Shown in pieces: positions 31,489 to 39,062 of a DNA stretch of 64,000 nucleotides. How positions within the stretch are numbered: position 1 is the stretch's first letter; each line of letters starts with the position of its first letter. The translations under genes and the position numbers were made by a program. Below the pieces are notes generated by a model. It searched no databases. It was not told the origin of the DNA and saw nothing but the letters and a program-made list of their open reading frames with translations. Source of the stretch: Doryteuthis pealeii (lineage: Eukaryota; Mollusca; Cephalopoda; Myopsida; Loliginidae); the NCBI GenBank assembly GCA_023376005.1, contig CM042145.1:66148974-66212973 (forward strand). Reading direction: 5' to 3'.

Positions 31489-32059
31489 CCTTCCAGTCAG
31501 AGTTTGTGTCAAAGTTCACGAGAAAAGTTTGTGTTGCAGTACAATCAGCTGTGGTTTAAACAGGGTCTTATCCTGGTACTAACGGCACCAAATATAAACC
31601 ATAACCGGGTAGGGCCTCTGATAAAGATGGAGACCCCTATTAGCTAATCAGTGTAAACACCAATTAACCAATAAACTGTAGAGCTGTTCCACCTCGTGTT
31701 GCTGGTTTCTCTTCAGGGATGCAACCCTACACCCTTCCAACCCCATGTTGTTAATTTTTAAATAGTGAGAAAGGTGAAAGTCACTGCTGTGAAGCTGTCG
31801 CAGTCCACAGCTGGAAAAGGGTTACATGAATTGATACTTTAACAAGTTCTTTAAAGTTTAAAATGCTTTTATATACAGCCAAAGTCTGTACAAAACAAAG
31901 TTGACGCAGGAAAATGTTCAAGTCAGGGAAGTGACACTCTAGACTGGTTCAAGGACAGGAGTTGGGCTGTTCTATCAAGAGTTGGTATCGGAGTTGGCTT
32001 CTCTCAGAAGACGACGCATCTCACAGCAACAGGATCACGGGCAGCGTGCTTTCATATTT
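31489..32059 (-). mobile_element. LTR fragment, family L1
   Basis: Matches the 2280-2868 part of the first LTR and 60912-61480 on the minus strand, including TAAACCACAGC-like, CAGGATAAGACCCTGTTTAA and TGTGGACTGCGAC words. The 5' half of the LTR (TGTGACACTATGG block) is absent, replaced at 32059 by unrelated sequence. It continues without a gap into the 48-bp hairpin. Confidence 0.7.
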
Positions 32060-32103
32060 CATGAGATCTTGATATTTTACATTCAGTGGTTCCAATAATA
32101 ATT

Positions 32104-32956
32104 TCATGTTTTGGTGGATAGTGCATACACATATTGCATGTGTACCTGCACTACCAGCAAGGACACACACCATTTCAGCGTTAGACTACAAAATTTTGAA
32201 AACCCCAAGGATACTGTCGGGTTTTGTTCCTTGAATGCACTGAAGAGCTCATTTAGATTGCACAAGATGAGTCTCTTCTGCTGATGAATATTACGTTTAA
32301 TACTAACGCAGTCTTTCCTACCTGGCATTAGTCGAGTATATTCATCATCTTGATAAAATGCTTCCACTAGCTGTACAATATCATCAGGCAAAGACTTGCC
32401 CCTTTTTGGTTCTGGCACAGCTAAAATATCTTTTTCTGAACGCAAACTGCGAGCCTTGCGTACAATGTATTCTGAAACACCAAACACATCCATGACTTTT
32501 TTGTATGACCAGTCAGTAGGGACCAGTGTCAAGATCTGTATTTTCATTTTAGTTGATTCCACTGTCTTCACTTTTGCTGCAAGAAGCTCTATCATTTTGT
32601 CAAAGCACTTAGCTTTATCTAAAATTTCCTTTTTTAATTTCAAAGCCTCATCATTCAACAACTCTGTCAACATTTAATGACTGGCCTAATTTGGTCTTTA
32701 TACATTTCAATGCAGAAGAAATTTTTCTCTTACCTAAATGAGCTTTTCCAGAGTAATAAAGCCCTATTGTTTTCAGTGGAGAAATTCCTATGGAAGAGAA
32801 ACATTCATTAATATTTCTTTTCTCTGTTTCCGCAGAAGTACTTGTATCAAGCTCTTTAATTTCCTCATCTGATACACGTCTTGGTTCCTCATTATTACTA
32901 TCCTTTTTTGATTCTGTAGAAGTACCTGCTTCAAGCTCATGTATTTCTTTATCCAA
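32104..32956 (-). pseudogene. Uncharacterised TE-associated gene (HypB), two frames
   Basis: Minus strand from 32956: an acidic Glu/Ser-rich start, then SIGISPLKTIGLYYSGKAHL, GKRKISSALKCIKTKLG. After a one-base shift: MLTELLNDEALKLKKEILDK, ILTLVPTDWSYKKVMDVFGV, VRKARSLRSEKDILAVPEPK, VSIKRNIHQQKRLILCNLNE, LGFSKFCSLTLKWCV. The last blocks (QKRL.LCNL.E...F, FSKFC.L..KWCV) belong, from memory, to a multi-copy family common in cnidarian and molluscan genomes and without a known role. It ends at 32104 shortly after the conserved WCV...V block. Only one frameshift separates the parts, so decay is recent or partly a reading error. Confidence 0.55.
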
Positions 32957-33041
32957 TACATGTCTTGGTTCTTCCTCATCAGAAAGAAGTTTCCAGATTT
33001 GTGTTTGACAACTAGGATTATTATACCATTTGTATTATGGC

Positions 33042-33695
33042 TTGTCCCATGTCCAGATAAAGTCTCCTCACCAAAATCATTATTGTCCCATGTCCAGATA
33101 AAGTCTCCTCACCAAAATCATTATTGTCCCATGTCCAGATAAAGTCTCCTCACCAAAATCATTATTGTCCCATGTCCAGATAAAGTCTCCTCACCAAAAT
33201 CATTATTGTCCATGTCCAGATAAAGTCTCCACCAAAATCATTATTGTCCATGTCCAGATAAAGTCTCCTCACCAAAATCATTATTGTCCCATGTCCAGAT
33301 AAAGTCTCCTCACCAAAATCATTATTGTCCATGTCCAGATAAAGTCTCCTCACCAAAATCATTATTGTCCCATGTCCAGATAAAGTCTCCTCACCAAAAT
33401 GTCCCATGTCCAGATAAAGTCTCCTCACCAAAATCATTATTGTCCCATGTCCAGATAAAGTCTCCTCCAAAATCATTATTGTCCCATGTCCAGATAAAGT
33501 CTCCTCACCAAAATCATTATTGTCCCATGTCCAGATAAAGTCATGTCCAGATAAAGTCTCCTCACCAAAATCATTATTGTCCCATGTCCAGATAAAGTCT
33601 CCTCACCAAAATCATTATTGTCCCATGTCCAGATAAAGTCTCCTCACCAAAATCATTATTGTCCCATGTCCAGATAAAGTCTCCTCACCAAAAAT
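33042..33695. repeat. 41-bp minisatellite, about 16 copies (locus A)
   Basis: Same unit as loci C and B (TGTCCAGATAAAGTCTCC, TCACCAAAATCATT). Several units carry small deletions (for example a missing C at 33211 and 33241, and a shortened unit at 33541). Because 41 is not a multiple of 3, the array can read through all frames with a 123-bp super-period, which creates artificial open frames on both strands (33162-33476 minus, 33284-33538 plus). I regard these as non-coding. Confidence 0.95.
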
Positions 33696-33714
33696 TATAC
33701 CAAAATGGCTGGAT

Positions 33715-34713
33715 AGTGGATGGAATGTTACAATGCCATTGTTGCTCGCTTAATCGGGTGAGACAGTCTGTGGAGGTGTTGGAAGACCTGTTTTCGAAGA
33801 GTAGGGGGGATGTAGGGCCTAGGGATGTTTAGGCTGATGTCGCAGTATAATCTGTCGTCGCTGAAGGATCCTGGGAATTCCTGAAGTTTCAGGGTCGTGT
33901 TTGTCAGAACGTCCTGCAGCGTTGAGTCGGATTTTGTTCTTTAGCAATTAAGTCCTGACTCAAGGGATCGTTGCTGAGGGCATTGATATCCGTTCGGAAT
34001 AACGTGTCTGCGACAGGGTTGTCCTTTCCCCTCACGTGCCAGATGTCAGTAGTAAACTGACAGGTAGTCAAAATATCTGATCTCACAAGAGATTTTTTCT
34101 TTTTCAGGGGCACCCTACAATATTTCTGTTTGTGGCCTACCCCTAAACACCTCCAACATTTTCTATTGGGACAATTTGCTTTTAAGTGTTCCTCTTGTTC
34201 ACATATCCAACATCTTAGCCTACTGCGTCTTTTAACCAGGGCCACCCTCCCTCTTATTCTTGGGGCGGCAGTTTCTTGACATGTGTCCCTCACCTCTACA
34301 GGTCCAACACACAAATGTTGGGTTAATCTGTAATTCTTTCTTTTGAGAAGGTACCCGCCATCTGTATCCTTTATCAAATACTTTCCCTGTCTGATCTCAC
34401 AAGAGGTGTACTTGTCAGAGCTGGTATTCAATGCGGTCGTCAAAGACTTATGGTCGGTATATATTGTGAAGTCTCTACCTTCCAGTAAGTGCCGAAAATG
34501 TTTAATGGCCAAATAGATTGCCAGTAGTTCCTGAGAGAAGGTGCTATATCTCGTTTGGGCTGATGTAAATTTGGCCAAGAAGAAAGCAATGGGTTTGCGC
34601 ATGGAATCGATTTCCTGTTCAACCACTGCTCCTACCCCTGCGTCGGTTGTCAGGGATATCCTTATCTTCGGGTCGTCGTTGATGAATGAGAGTCTAGTGA
34701 AGTTCGCTAGCAT
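33715..34713 (-). pseudogene. Gypsy RNase H / integrase-linker with an inserted gag zinc-knuckle fragment
   Basis: Minus strand from 34713: LANFTRLSFINDDPKIRISL, TTDAGVGAVVEQ, KPIAFFLAKFTSAQTRYSTF, SQELLAIYLAIKHFRHLLEG, IYTDHKSL. This is the gypsy RNase H domain with TDA and TDHK active-site blocks. After TSCEIR the frame enters foreign sequence (DTDGGYLLKRKNYRLTQHLC, then CWICEQEEHLKANCPNRKC and CWRCLGVGHKQKYC, two zinc knuckles). It then returns to RNase H-type sequence QFTTDIWHVRGKDNPVADTL. The tail near 33780-33715 (LHRLSPD-type) leads toward integrase. The reading frame survives the insertion by chance. Same arrangement at 53700-54656. Confidence 0.85.
34092..34390 (-). mobile_element. 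Retrocopied gag fragment flanked by a 15-bp duplication
   Basis: CTGATCTCACAAGAG occurs at 34077-34091 and 34391-34405, on both sides of a 299-bp block that matches gypsy gag (57000-57130 and 56780-56889). On the minus strand the block ends in an A-rich tail (GAAAAAGAAAAAAT) next to the duplication. It lacks about 118 bases found in the gag copies, with GGC at the junction. These are the marks of LINE-type reverse transcription and insertion of a gag RNA. Confidence 0.8.
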
Positions 34714-35269
34714 GGTTTTTGCTGCTTATCCCTATCCATAATAAACTAAAATTGCCTCTAGGGTCAATTCTTTACCCATATATACAATGGTGTCCTATCC
34801 GACCACAAAAGTCACTGGATTGTGACAATACAAAATTGCCTCTTTTGACAAGAAAAGAGAATATTTACAATCTATTTCTGCGATTTGATACACATCACGT
34901 AAACTCCCTTTTTCCCCCTCTGCTAGGGTCAATTCTTTACCCAAACAGACAATCGTATCCTATCCTGACCACATTCGGATCATTGGATAACTGATAACAC
35001 CAACTGTGTGTTAGCTGGTAAATTCTAGCCTTCTTTTTCAAAGCCTCTACCTAGTGTTGAAATTCGGAGTCTTTTCCCCTGAAAATGGATAACTTGGACG
35101 CATGTGCTGCTATTTTGATAGCCTGGTGGTGTGTTAAATTATCCCTATCCATAATAAACTAAATAAATTAATGCCAGTAAGACAGATACACTAGTTACAA
35201 CAATAACCAAAAAAAATGAAATAAATGTTCAGCCTACCTGGCAGGGACTGTCGTTGATTTTCTTTTTTT
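34714..35269. other. Internal segment with two direct repeats
   Basis: TATCCCTATCCATAATAAAC is present at 34729 and again at 35141, bracketing about 412 bases. Inside, TAGGGTCAATTCTTTACCCA occurs twice (34759 and 34925). The outer pair could be a long target duplication or short LTR remnant. No frame is protein-like. Copy B has the same layout (54671-55110). Confidence 0.6.
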
Positions 35270-35605
35270 GACTACCTATCATGTGGGACTTATTTTCTAT
35301 CTATCAACTTTCTTGTAAGGCATTTACAGCCAGCTGGGCTGATTATGTTGATTATGAGTTATCTCCCTTGAACTGTTTCGGTTGTGAGAACTCTTTTCGG
35401 CCTGGTAGATATTACTATTGTCCTTCACTTTCATTAATTGGCATGGATGAACACGATAGTAAGCTCCTCCATGGCGTACCAATACAGTTTGTCCTTCTTT
35501 CCCAAGAACAACTGCAGGACCTTTCCAACCTTTAAAATATTTTCTGCGATAATAAACTTTATCACCATTATCATACACCACATCTGAATAAGTATGCACC
35601 TTATG

Positions 35606-35660
<55 letters not shown>

Positions 35661-35690
35661 CCTTTTATTCTTATGAGAGACACTAATGTT
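35270..35690 (-). pseudogene. Gypsy integrase C-terminal fragment
   Basis: The minus strand gives YSDVVYDNGDKVYYRRKYFK, GWKGPAVVLGKEGQTVLVRH, GGAYYRVHPCQLMKV. G-D-V-Y.R...GWKGPA.VLG..G..V.VRHGG..YRVHPC is the C-terminal DNA-binding block of gypsy-type integrase. The N-terminal side is truncated in the (TA)n array at 35611-35657. Identical in copy B at 55210-55550. Confidence 0.8.
35611..35657. repeat. (TA)n microsatellite
   Basis: Uninterrupted TA dinucleotides for about 47 bases. The copy B counterpart at 55557-55591 is shorter. Confidence 0.95.
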
Positions 35691-35971
35691 TATGCCCTAA
35701 TATTTAAATCTTGACTTACTTTCTTGAGTAACTGGCTGGTATCTTACTTTCTGGAGTAGTGCGAAAGAACTTCTCAACTGCATGTGAGGAAGCCCTCACC
35801 AAGTATCTTCACAGTATAAGGGATCGCGACTGACTACCTAACTGTAAACTTCTTTCCCACCACCTTAATTGGTCCCTGCCTCCTTTGCTCCTGGGTTGTA
35901 AGTTCTCTCAGAACCTTCTCTCTCTCTCTCTCCCTTTCTTTCTTTTCTTTCTTTTCTTTTTTTTTTCTTTT

Positions 35972-36012
<41 letters not shown>

Positions 36013-36172
36013 ATACTTCGGCAGCATTTTTTCTTTTAGACATGTTCTGTTAAACGCCACAGACAATTCAAGTCTGAGGAGTTTTTTTATGGTCCTTTCA
36101 ATTTTCCTAGCGATCTTTTTCGTGTTTGGGTGGAGAAGTTGTAATAGTCCACCAAATCCTTGTTTTTTTTTT
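35691..36172. other. Duplicon segment with CT-rich tract and (TA)n
   Basis: Contains a CT-rich tract (35918-35975) and a TA array (35979-36010). The following part up to 36170 is shared word for word with copy B, including ACGCCACAGACAATTCAAGT. No coding support beyond short frames created by the TA array. Confidence 0.6.
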
Positions 36173-36212
36173 CGAGCGCTTTCGGCTGGTTTATCAGCCA
36201 TCATCAGGTGGG

Positions 36213-36213
<1 letters not shown>
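36173..36213 (-). ncRNA. Hammerhead-like half core (HH1)
   Basis: On the minus strand CTGATGA (36207-36201) is followed by a stem GGCTG/CAGCC and then GAAA (36183-36180), the conserved core of a hammerhead ribozyme with stem II in place. Downstream I find no matching stem III and cleavage triplet, so it is at best a degenerate or partnered motif. Also present in copy B (56086-56126). Confidence 0.45.

Positions 36214-36217
<4 letters not shown>

Positions 36218-36255
<38 letters not shown>
36218..36255. repeat. (TA)n microsatellite, target of the mariner
   Basis: The TA array is cut by the mariner at 36256 and resumes as TATATA at 37657. In copy B the equivalent array (56130-56175) is uninterrupted. 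Confidence 0.9.
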
Positions 36256-36261
<6 letters not shown>

Positions 36262-37656
36262 GTTCCAAAAGAAACAGTGCAGTAGGAATATGCTAATAAC
36301 CCAAAGAAACAAAACTCACAGAAAAAATACTATTTATTGCAAATATTCACAAATTCAATACCTTATCAACTAAAGTACGATTGAGGATTGACTCGTGCAG
36401 TAAGATATGATCTACAATAACTGTTGAAAGTGTGCGCCATTCACCTGCAGACATAAACGAGCGCGACGCTGCGTGTTTTGAAAAACACACTCAAGTTCAT
36501 CAGGTTTGATGTTTTGAATAACACTTGTTATTTTCTGCTTCAGTTCATCCGTAGTTCGAGGATTGTCTGCATACACTGAGTCTTTCAATTTGCCCCACAA
36601 ATAAAAGTCAGGAGGTGTTAAATCCGGTGATCGAGGTGGCCACAAACCACGAGAGATCACAAGATCCCCAAAGACATCACCAACTGCAGCCATACTGACA
36701 CGAGCCGTATGTGCAGTTGCACCATCTTGCTGGAACCAGCCTTGTTGCTTTTCTTGCTCCGTCAGTTGATCAAAAAATGGCTCCAGGATGTTATGAATGT
36801 AACACTCAGATGTGATGGTGTTTTCAAAAAAGATAGGTCCAATTATACGCCGCCTTGACAAAGCACACCAAACACCAACTTTTTGATCGTGGAGTGGTTT
36901 CTGAAACAGAGCATGAGGATTTATTGTAGACCACACTCTAGAGTTCTGACTGTTCATGTACCCGGACAAATGGAACCATGCTTCATCACTGAAGATTGTA
37001 TGGTTTAAAATGTTTTCACCTTTCTCTAGAATAAAATTTTCAAACCACCGACAGAAGAGTACGCGTTTTTCTGAATCCTGAGGCTTCAGTTCATGAACAA
37101 CATGCACTTTATATGGAAAGAATTTAAGTTGATGCACTGCTCGGTGAGTTGATGTTAGAGATATCCTAGTTTCTTGAGACAAACGCCTCAAAGACTTTCG
37201 TGGGCTCCTCTGCAGTTTGTTGGTAACATTCTGTAAGACTGTATCTGTAACGACTTTTGGGCGGCCACTTTTGGGTTTGTCTTGAACACTTCCAGTTTTT
37301 TTGAACTTATGCAACAAAGCGGAAACACAATTTCGATGCGGCAAACGTTCTGCACCAAATTTTTCTTGAAATGACTCTTGCACTTCTTTTGTGTATTTGC
37401 CACCATCTCGGAAAACATTTTCAACAATAAATATCCTTTCTTGTAAGGTAAGCACCATTTTCAAAGGGTCCCTGAAACAAAAGAATATTTAATATAAATA
37501 TCTAAAATTTAGATATCTAAATTATCTAAATATAATATTTAAAATCTTTTGGGAAAACATTTTCAACTATAAATATCCTTTCTTGTGTTCAGTGCACTGT
37601 TTCTTTATGTATACCTATGAAAATGTTCAGTGCACTGTTTCTTTTGGAACACCCTG
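36256..37656 (-). mobile_element. Mariner-like transposon, apparently complete
   Basis: The ends are inverted repeats: GGGTGTTCCAAAAGAAACAG (from 36258) and, at the other end, the complement ending GGAACACCCTG at 37656. The insertion sits in a TA array, so the TA duplication is implicit. The interior carries one intact transposase gene. Two subterminal copies of TGTTCAGTGCACTGTTTCTT (37586 and 37624) and a repeat of AAATATCCTTTCTTGT (37428 and 37571) lie upstream of the gene. Confidence 0.95.
36412..37464 (-). CDS. Mariner-like (IS630-Tc1-mariner) transposase, full length, 350 aa
   Basis: Cut-and-paste transposase that binds the element's inverted repeats and integrates at TA. The single intact frame starts at the ATG at 37464. 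The N-terminus (LTLQERIFIVENVFRDGGKY, FGAERLPHRNCVSALLHKFK) is the first helix-turn-helix, of DUF4817 type. GSVQDKPKSGRPKV is the linker between the two DNA-binding parts. RRLSQETRISLTSTHRAVHQ is the second helix-turn-helix. Catalytic blocks: TIFSDEAWFHLSG (first Asp), GWFQQDGATAHTA (second Asp), PPRSPDLTPPDFYLWG (third Asp). I count 38 residues between the second and third Asp, so it is not the classical 34-residue mariner spacing but closer to the DD37-41D groups. No stop or frameshift, and both ends are present, so the copy may be recent and possibly active. Confidence 0.93.
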   Translation of the reverse strand: MKMVLTLQERIFIVENVFRDGGKYTKEVQESFQEKFGAERLPHRNCVSALLHKFKKTGSVQDKPKSGRPKVVTDTVLQNVTNKLQRSPRKSLRRLSQETRISLTSTHRAVHQLKFFPYKVHVVHELKPQDSEKRVLFCRWFENFILEKGENILNHTIFSDEAWFHLSGYMNSQNSRVWSTINPHALFQKPLHDQKVGVWCALSRRRIIGPIFFENTITSECYIHNILEPFFDQLTEQEKQQGWFQQDGATAHTARVSMAAVGDVFGDLVISRGLWPPRSPDLTPPDFYLWGKLKDSVYADNPRTTDELKQKITSVIQNIKPDELECVFQNTQRRARLCLQVNGAHFQQLL

Positions 37657-37703
37657 TATATATGAAATCTAACATTTTTGAAAAAAACATATGATGTTAT
37701 ATA

Positions 37704-37761
37704 ATTGCTGACAGAAATCTGTTTCGACCTGCTCGATAAACTGGTCATCATCAAGAGCAAC
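37704..37761 (-). ncRNA. Hammerhead-ribozyme-like motif (HH2)
   Basis: Minus-strand order: GTTGCT (stem I strand), CTTGATGA (core; the canonical form is CTGATGA, one extra T here), GACC...GGTC (stem II), GAAA, CAGA...TCTG (stem III), TC at the expected cleavage position, then AGCAAT, which pairs with GTTGCT to close stem I. All three stems and the GAAA are present in 58 bases. The extra T may weaken or abolish cleavage. Penelope-like and related retroelements are known to carry such motifs. Present identically in copy B at 56216-56273. Confidence 0.65.
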
Positions 37762-38104
37762 ATATTGAAAGATAGACGGGAAAAGAAAAAATAACCGTTA
37801 GAAGACTGTTTTAAAAATAAAATAAATTTTATTTTTAAATTTTTAAAAATCAGAAGCATTATAGTTCATAGTAAAACTCAAAAGAGTTTGTTGTAAAATT
37901 ATATAAAAAGTGTATAGTGAGTATCAAAATTGTTCAGGATATATTCCAGCTATTAAAAATATAATATACAAGTCCACAGCGTAATTGAAGAAAGATGTAA
38001 AAGTTTCAAATCACTTGTGGTGTTGATAAATCCATAGTGTTGTAGATGAAAGTCTTCAGAGGTGTAGTATTTATATAGATGAAGGGTGGCTTACCGGTGA
38101 GTGA

Positions 38105-38106
<2 letters not shown>

Positions 38107-38137
<31 letters not shown>

Positions 38138-38231
38138 AAGTCCTGGAAGCTTGTGTATTGGGTCTCAGTCCTATTCTGGCATTCTTGCTGTTTTGAATGG
38201 TTTCTTTTTATATATATATATATATATATAT
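38107..38231. repeat. (TA)n arrays at the duplicon end
   Basis: TA arrays at 38107-38140 and 38212-38231, the second just beyond the duplicon border at 38177. Confidence 0.85.
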
Positions 38232-38344
38232 GGTTAGGAGGTTGATTTAGAAGGCTATCACAATGCTGTTTGGAATAATAAAAAAAATTTTTTAATTATA
38301 ATACGGTAACAATGGTGTTGTGTGTTGACCTGTATTTTTATTTT

Positions 38345-38392
38345 TTCTTGAATTTTCGAGGTAATACCTCTTTATCAAAAGAATTGAACTGA
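38345..38392 (-). ncRNA. Weak hammerhead-like motif (HH3)
   Basis: The minus strand reads TTTTGATAAA, then the stem GAGGTA/TACCTC, then GAAAATTC. Stem II and GAAA are in place, but the CTGATGA element is changed (TTGATAA). It lies 0.6 kb from HH2 on the same strand. A chance or decayed motif. Confidence 0.25.
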
Positions 38393-38519
38393 AGCAGTCC
38401 AGCTATGGCATTTCTTCCCAAATGAATTTTTTTTTTTTTTTTCATTTGGGAAAATTCAACTGTATTAAAAATCCAACTCTTCAACTAAATTCTGTATTTT
38501 TGCCTTCAATTTTCCAAAT

Positions 38520-38645
38520 ATGAAAAAGTTTCTTGGAGACAGCACATCCTTGTAGGATGCCTGCCAATTCTGTAATGGTTTCAATTGATCTATCCCCAAA
38601 TTCCTTCAATAAAGTACGGATAGAATAATCCTGTAAAATAAATAA
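38520..38645 (-). pseudogene. Exon-like piece upstream of a Merlin transposase (copy 1)
   Basis: The same segment as at 48535-48655: after TTTTACAG the frame reads YSIRTLLKEFGDRSIETITE, LAGILQGCAVSKKLF-like. At 48 kb it lies upstream of ISXO2/Merlin blocks, so here it is a solitary fragment of that gene, cut at 38525. Confidence 0.5.
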
Positions 38646-38654
38646 ATAAGAAAG

Positions 38655-39062
38655 ATAAAAACATATTAATCAATGTTTTATTATATGCTAATATATTGCA
38701 ATATAAATTAAAATATTCAAAAGGATTTATTTTAAAAGTGCATGGTAATACCTACCTTAAGTTCATTTAATTGCTTTTCAATTGTTTTTATTGTTAAGCA
38801 TCATTACACCCTGTTCCTTTCTATCCATTTGGTAATTTTCAACAACCAATCACGTATGAAAATGCTGGGTATTTTATATCTTAAGTTCGTTTAATTGCTT
38901 TTCAATTGTTTTTATTGTTAAGCATTTTTTGCAATCATCTCCCCTGTATCCCTTTGGCAATTTCCAATGAGGTATTAACTTTGGTTCTCATTTGACACAA
39001 AATTTAAATCTGACCATATGGAATAGCCATGTCCAAAATGGATGATATCCTGTCCTTGTCCA
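38655..39062 (-). repeat. 124-bp tandem repeat array, copy 1
   Basis: Monomers start at 38755 and 38879 (CCTTAAGTTC.TTTAATTGC, CAATTGTTTTTATTGTTAAG). They are preceded by a shared ATATGCTAATATATTGCAAT leader. The array lies directly at the 3' side (minus strand) of the non-LTR element coding end at 39063. Further arrays: 40430-40690, 41680-41870, 48670-49120, 49268-49560. Confidence 0.85.

Larger units (their letters stand above)
33708..38177. repeat. Duplicon copy A (about 3.07 kb plus a 1.4 kb mariner insertion)
   Basis: From CTGGATAGTGGATGGAATGT to GGGTCTCAGTCCTATTCTGG the sequence is nearly identical to 53677-56751. Differences are scattered substitutions, changed lengths of TA arrays, a mariner present only here, and a 56-bp segment missing only here (near 37807). 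It contains gypsy RNase H and integrase remnants, three (TA)n arrays and hammerhead-like motifs. Confidence 0.95.

Noticed and set aside
33162..33538. Long open frames on both strands in the minisatellite
   Set aside because: They follow automatically from a 41-bp unit without stops in a 123-bp super-period; unit deletions would break any real protein.
35885..36373. Plus and minus frames across the TA arrays (Ile-Tyr repeats)
   Set aside because: The Ile-Tyr runs are translations of (TA)n, and the remaining parts are not conserved as protein between copies A and B.
38345..38392. Third hammerhead motif as a real ribozyme
   Set aside because: The conserved CTGATGA is replaced by TTGATAA, so catalysis is not expected; listed only as a weak motif.
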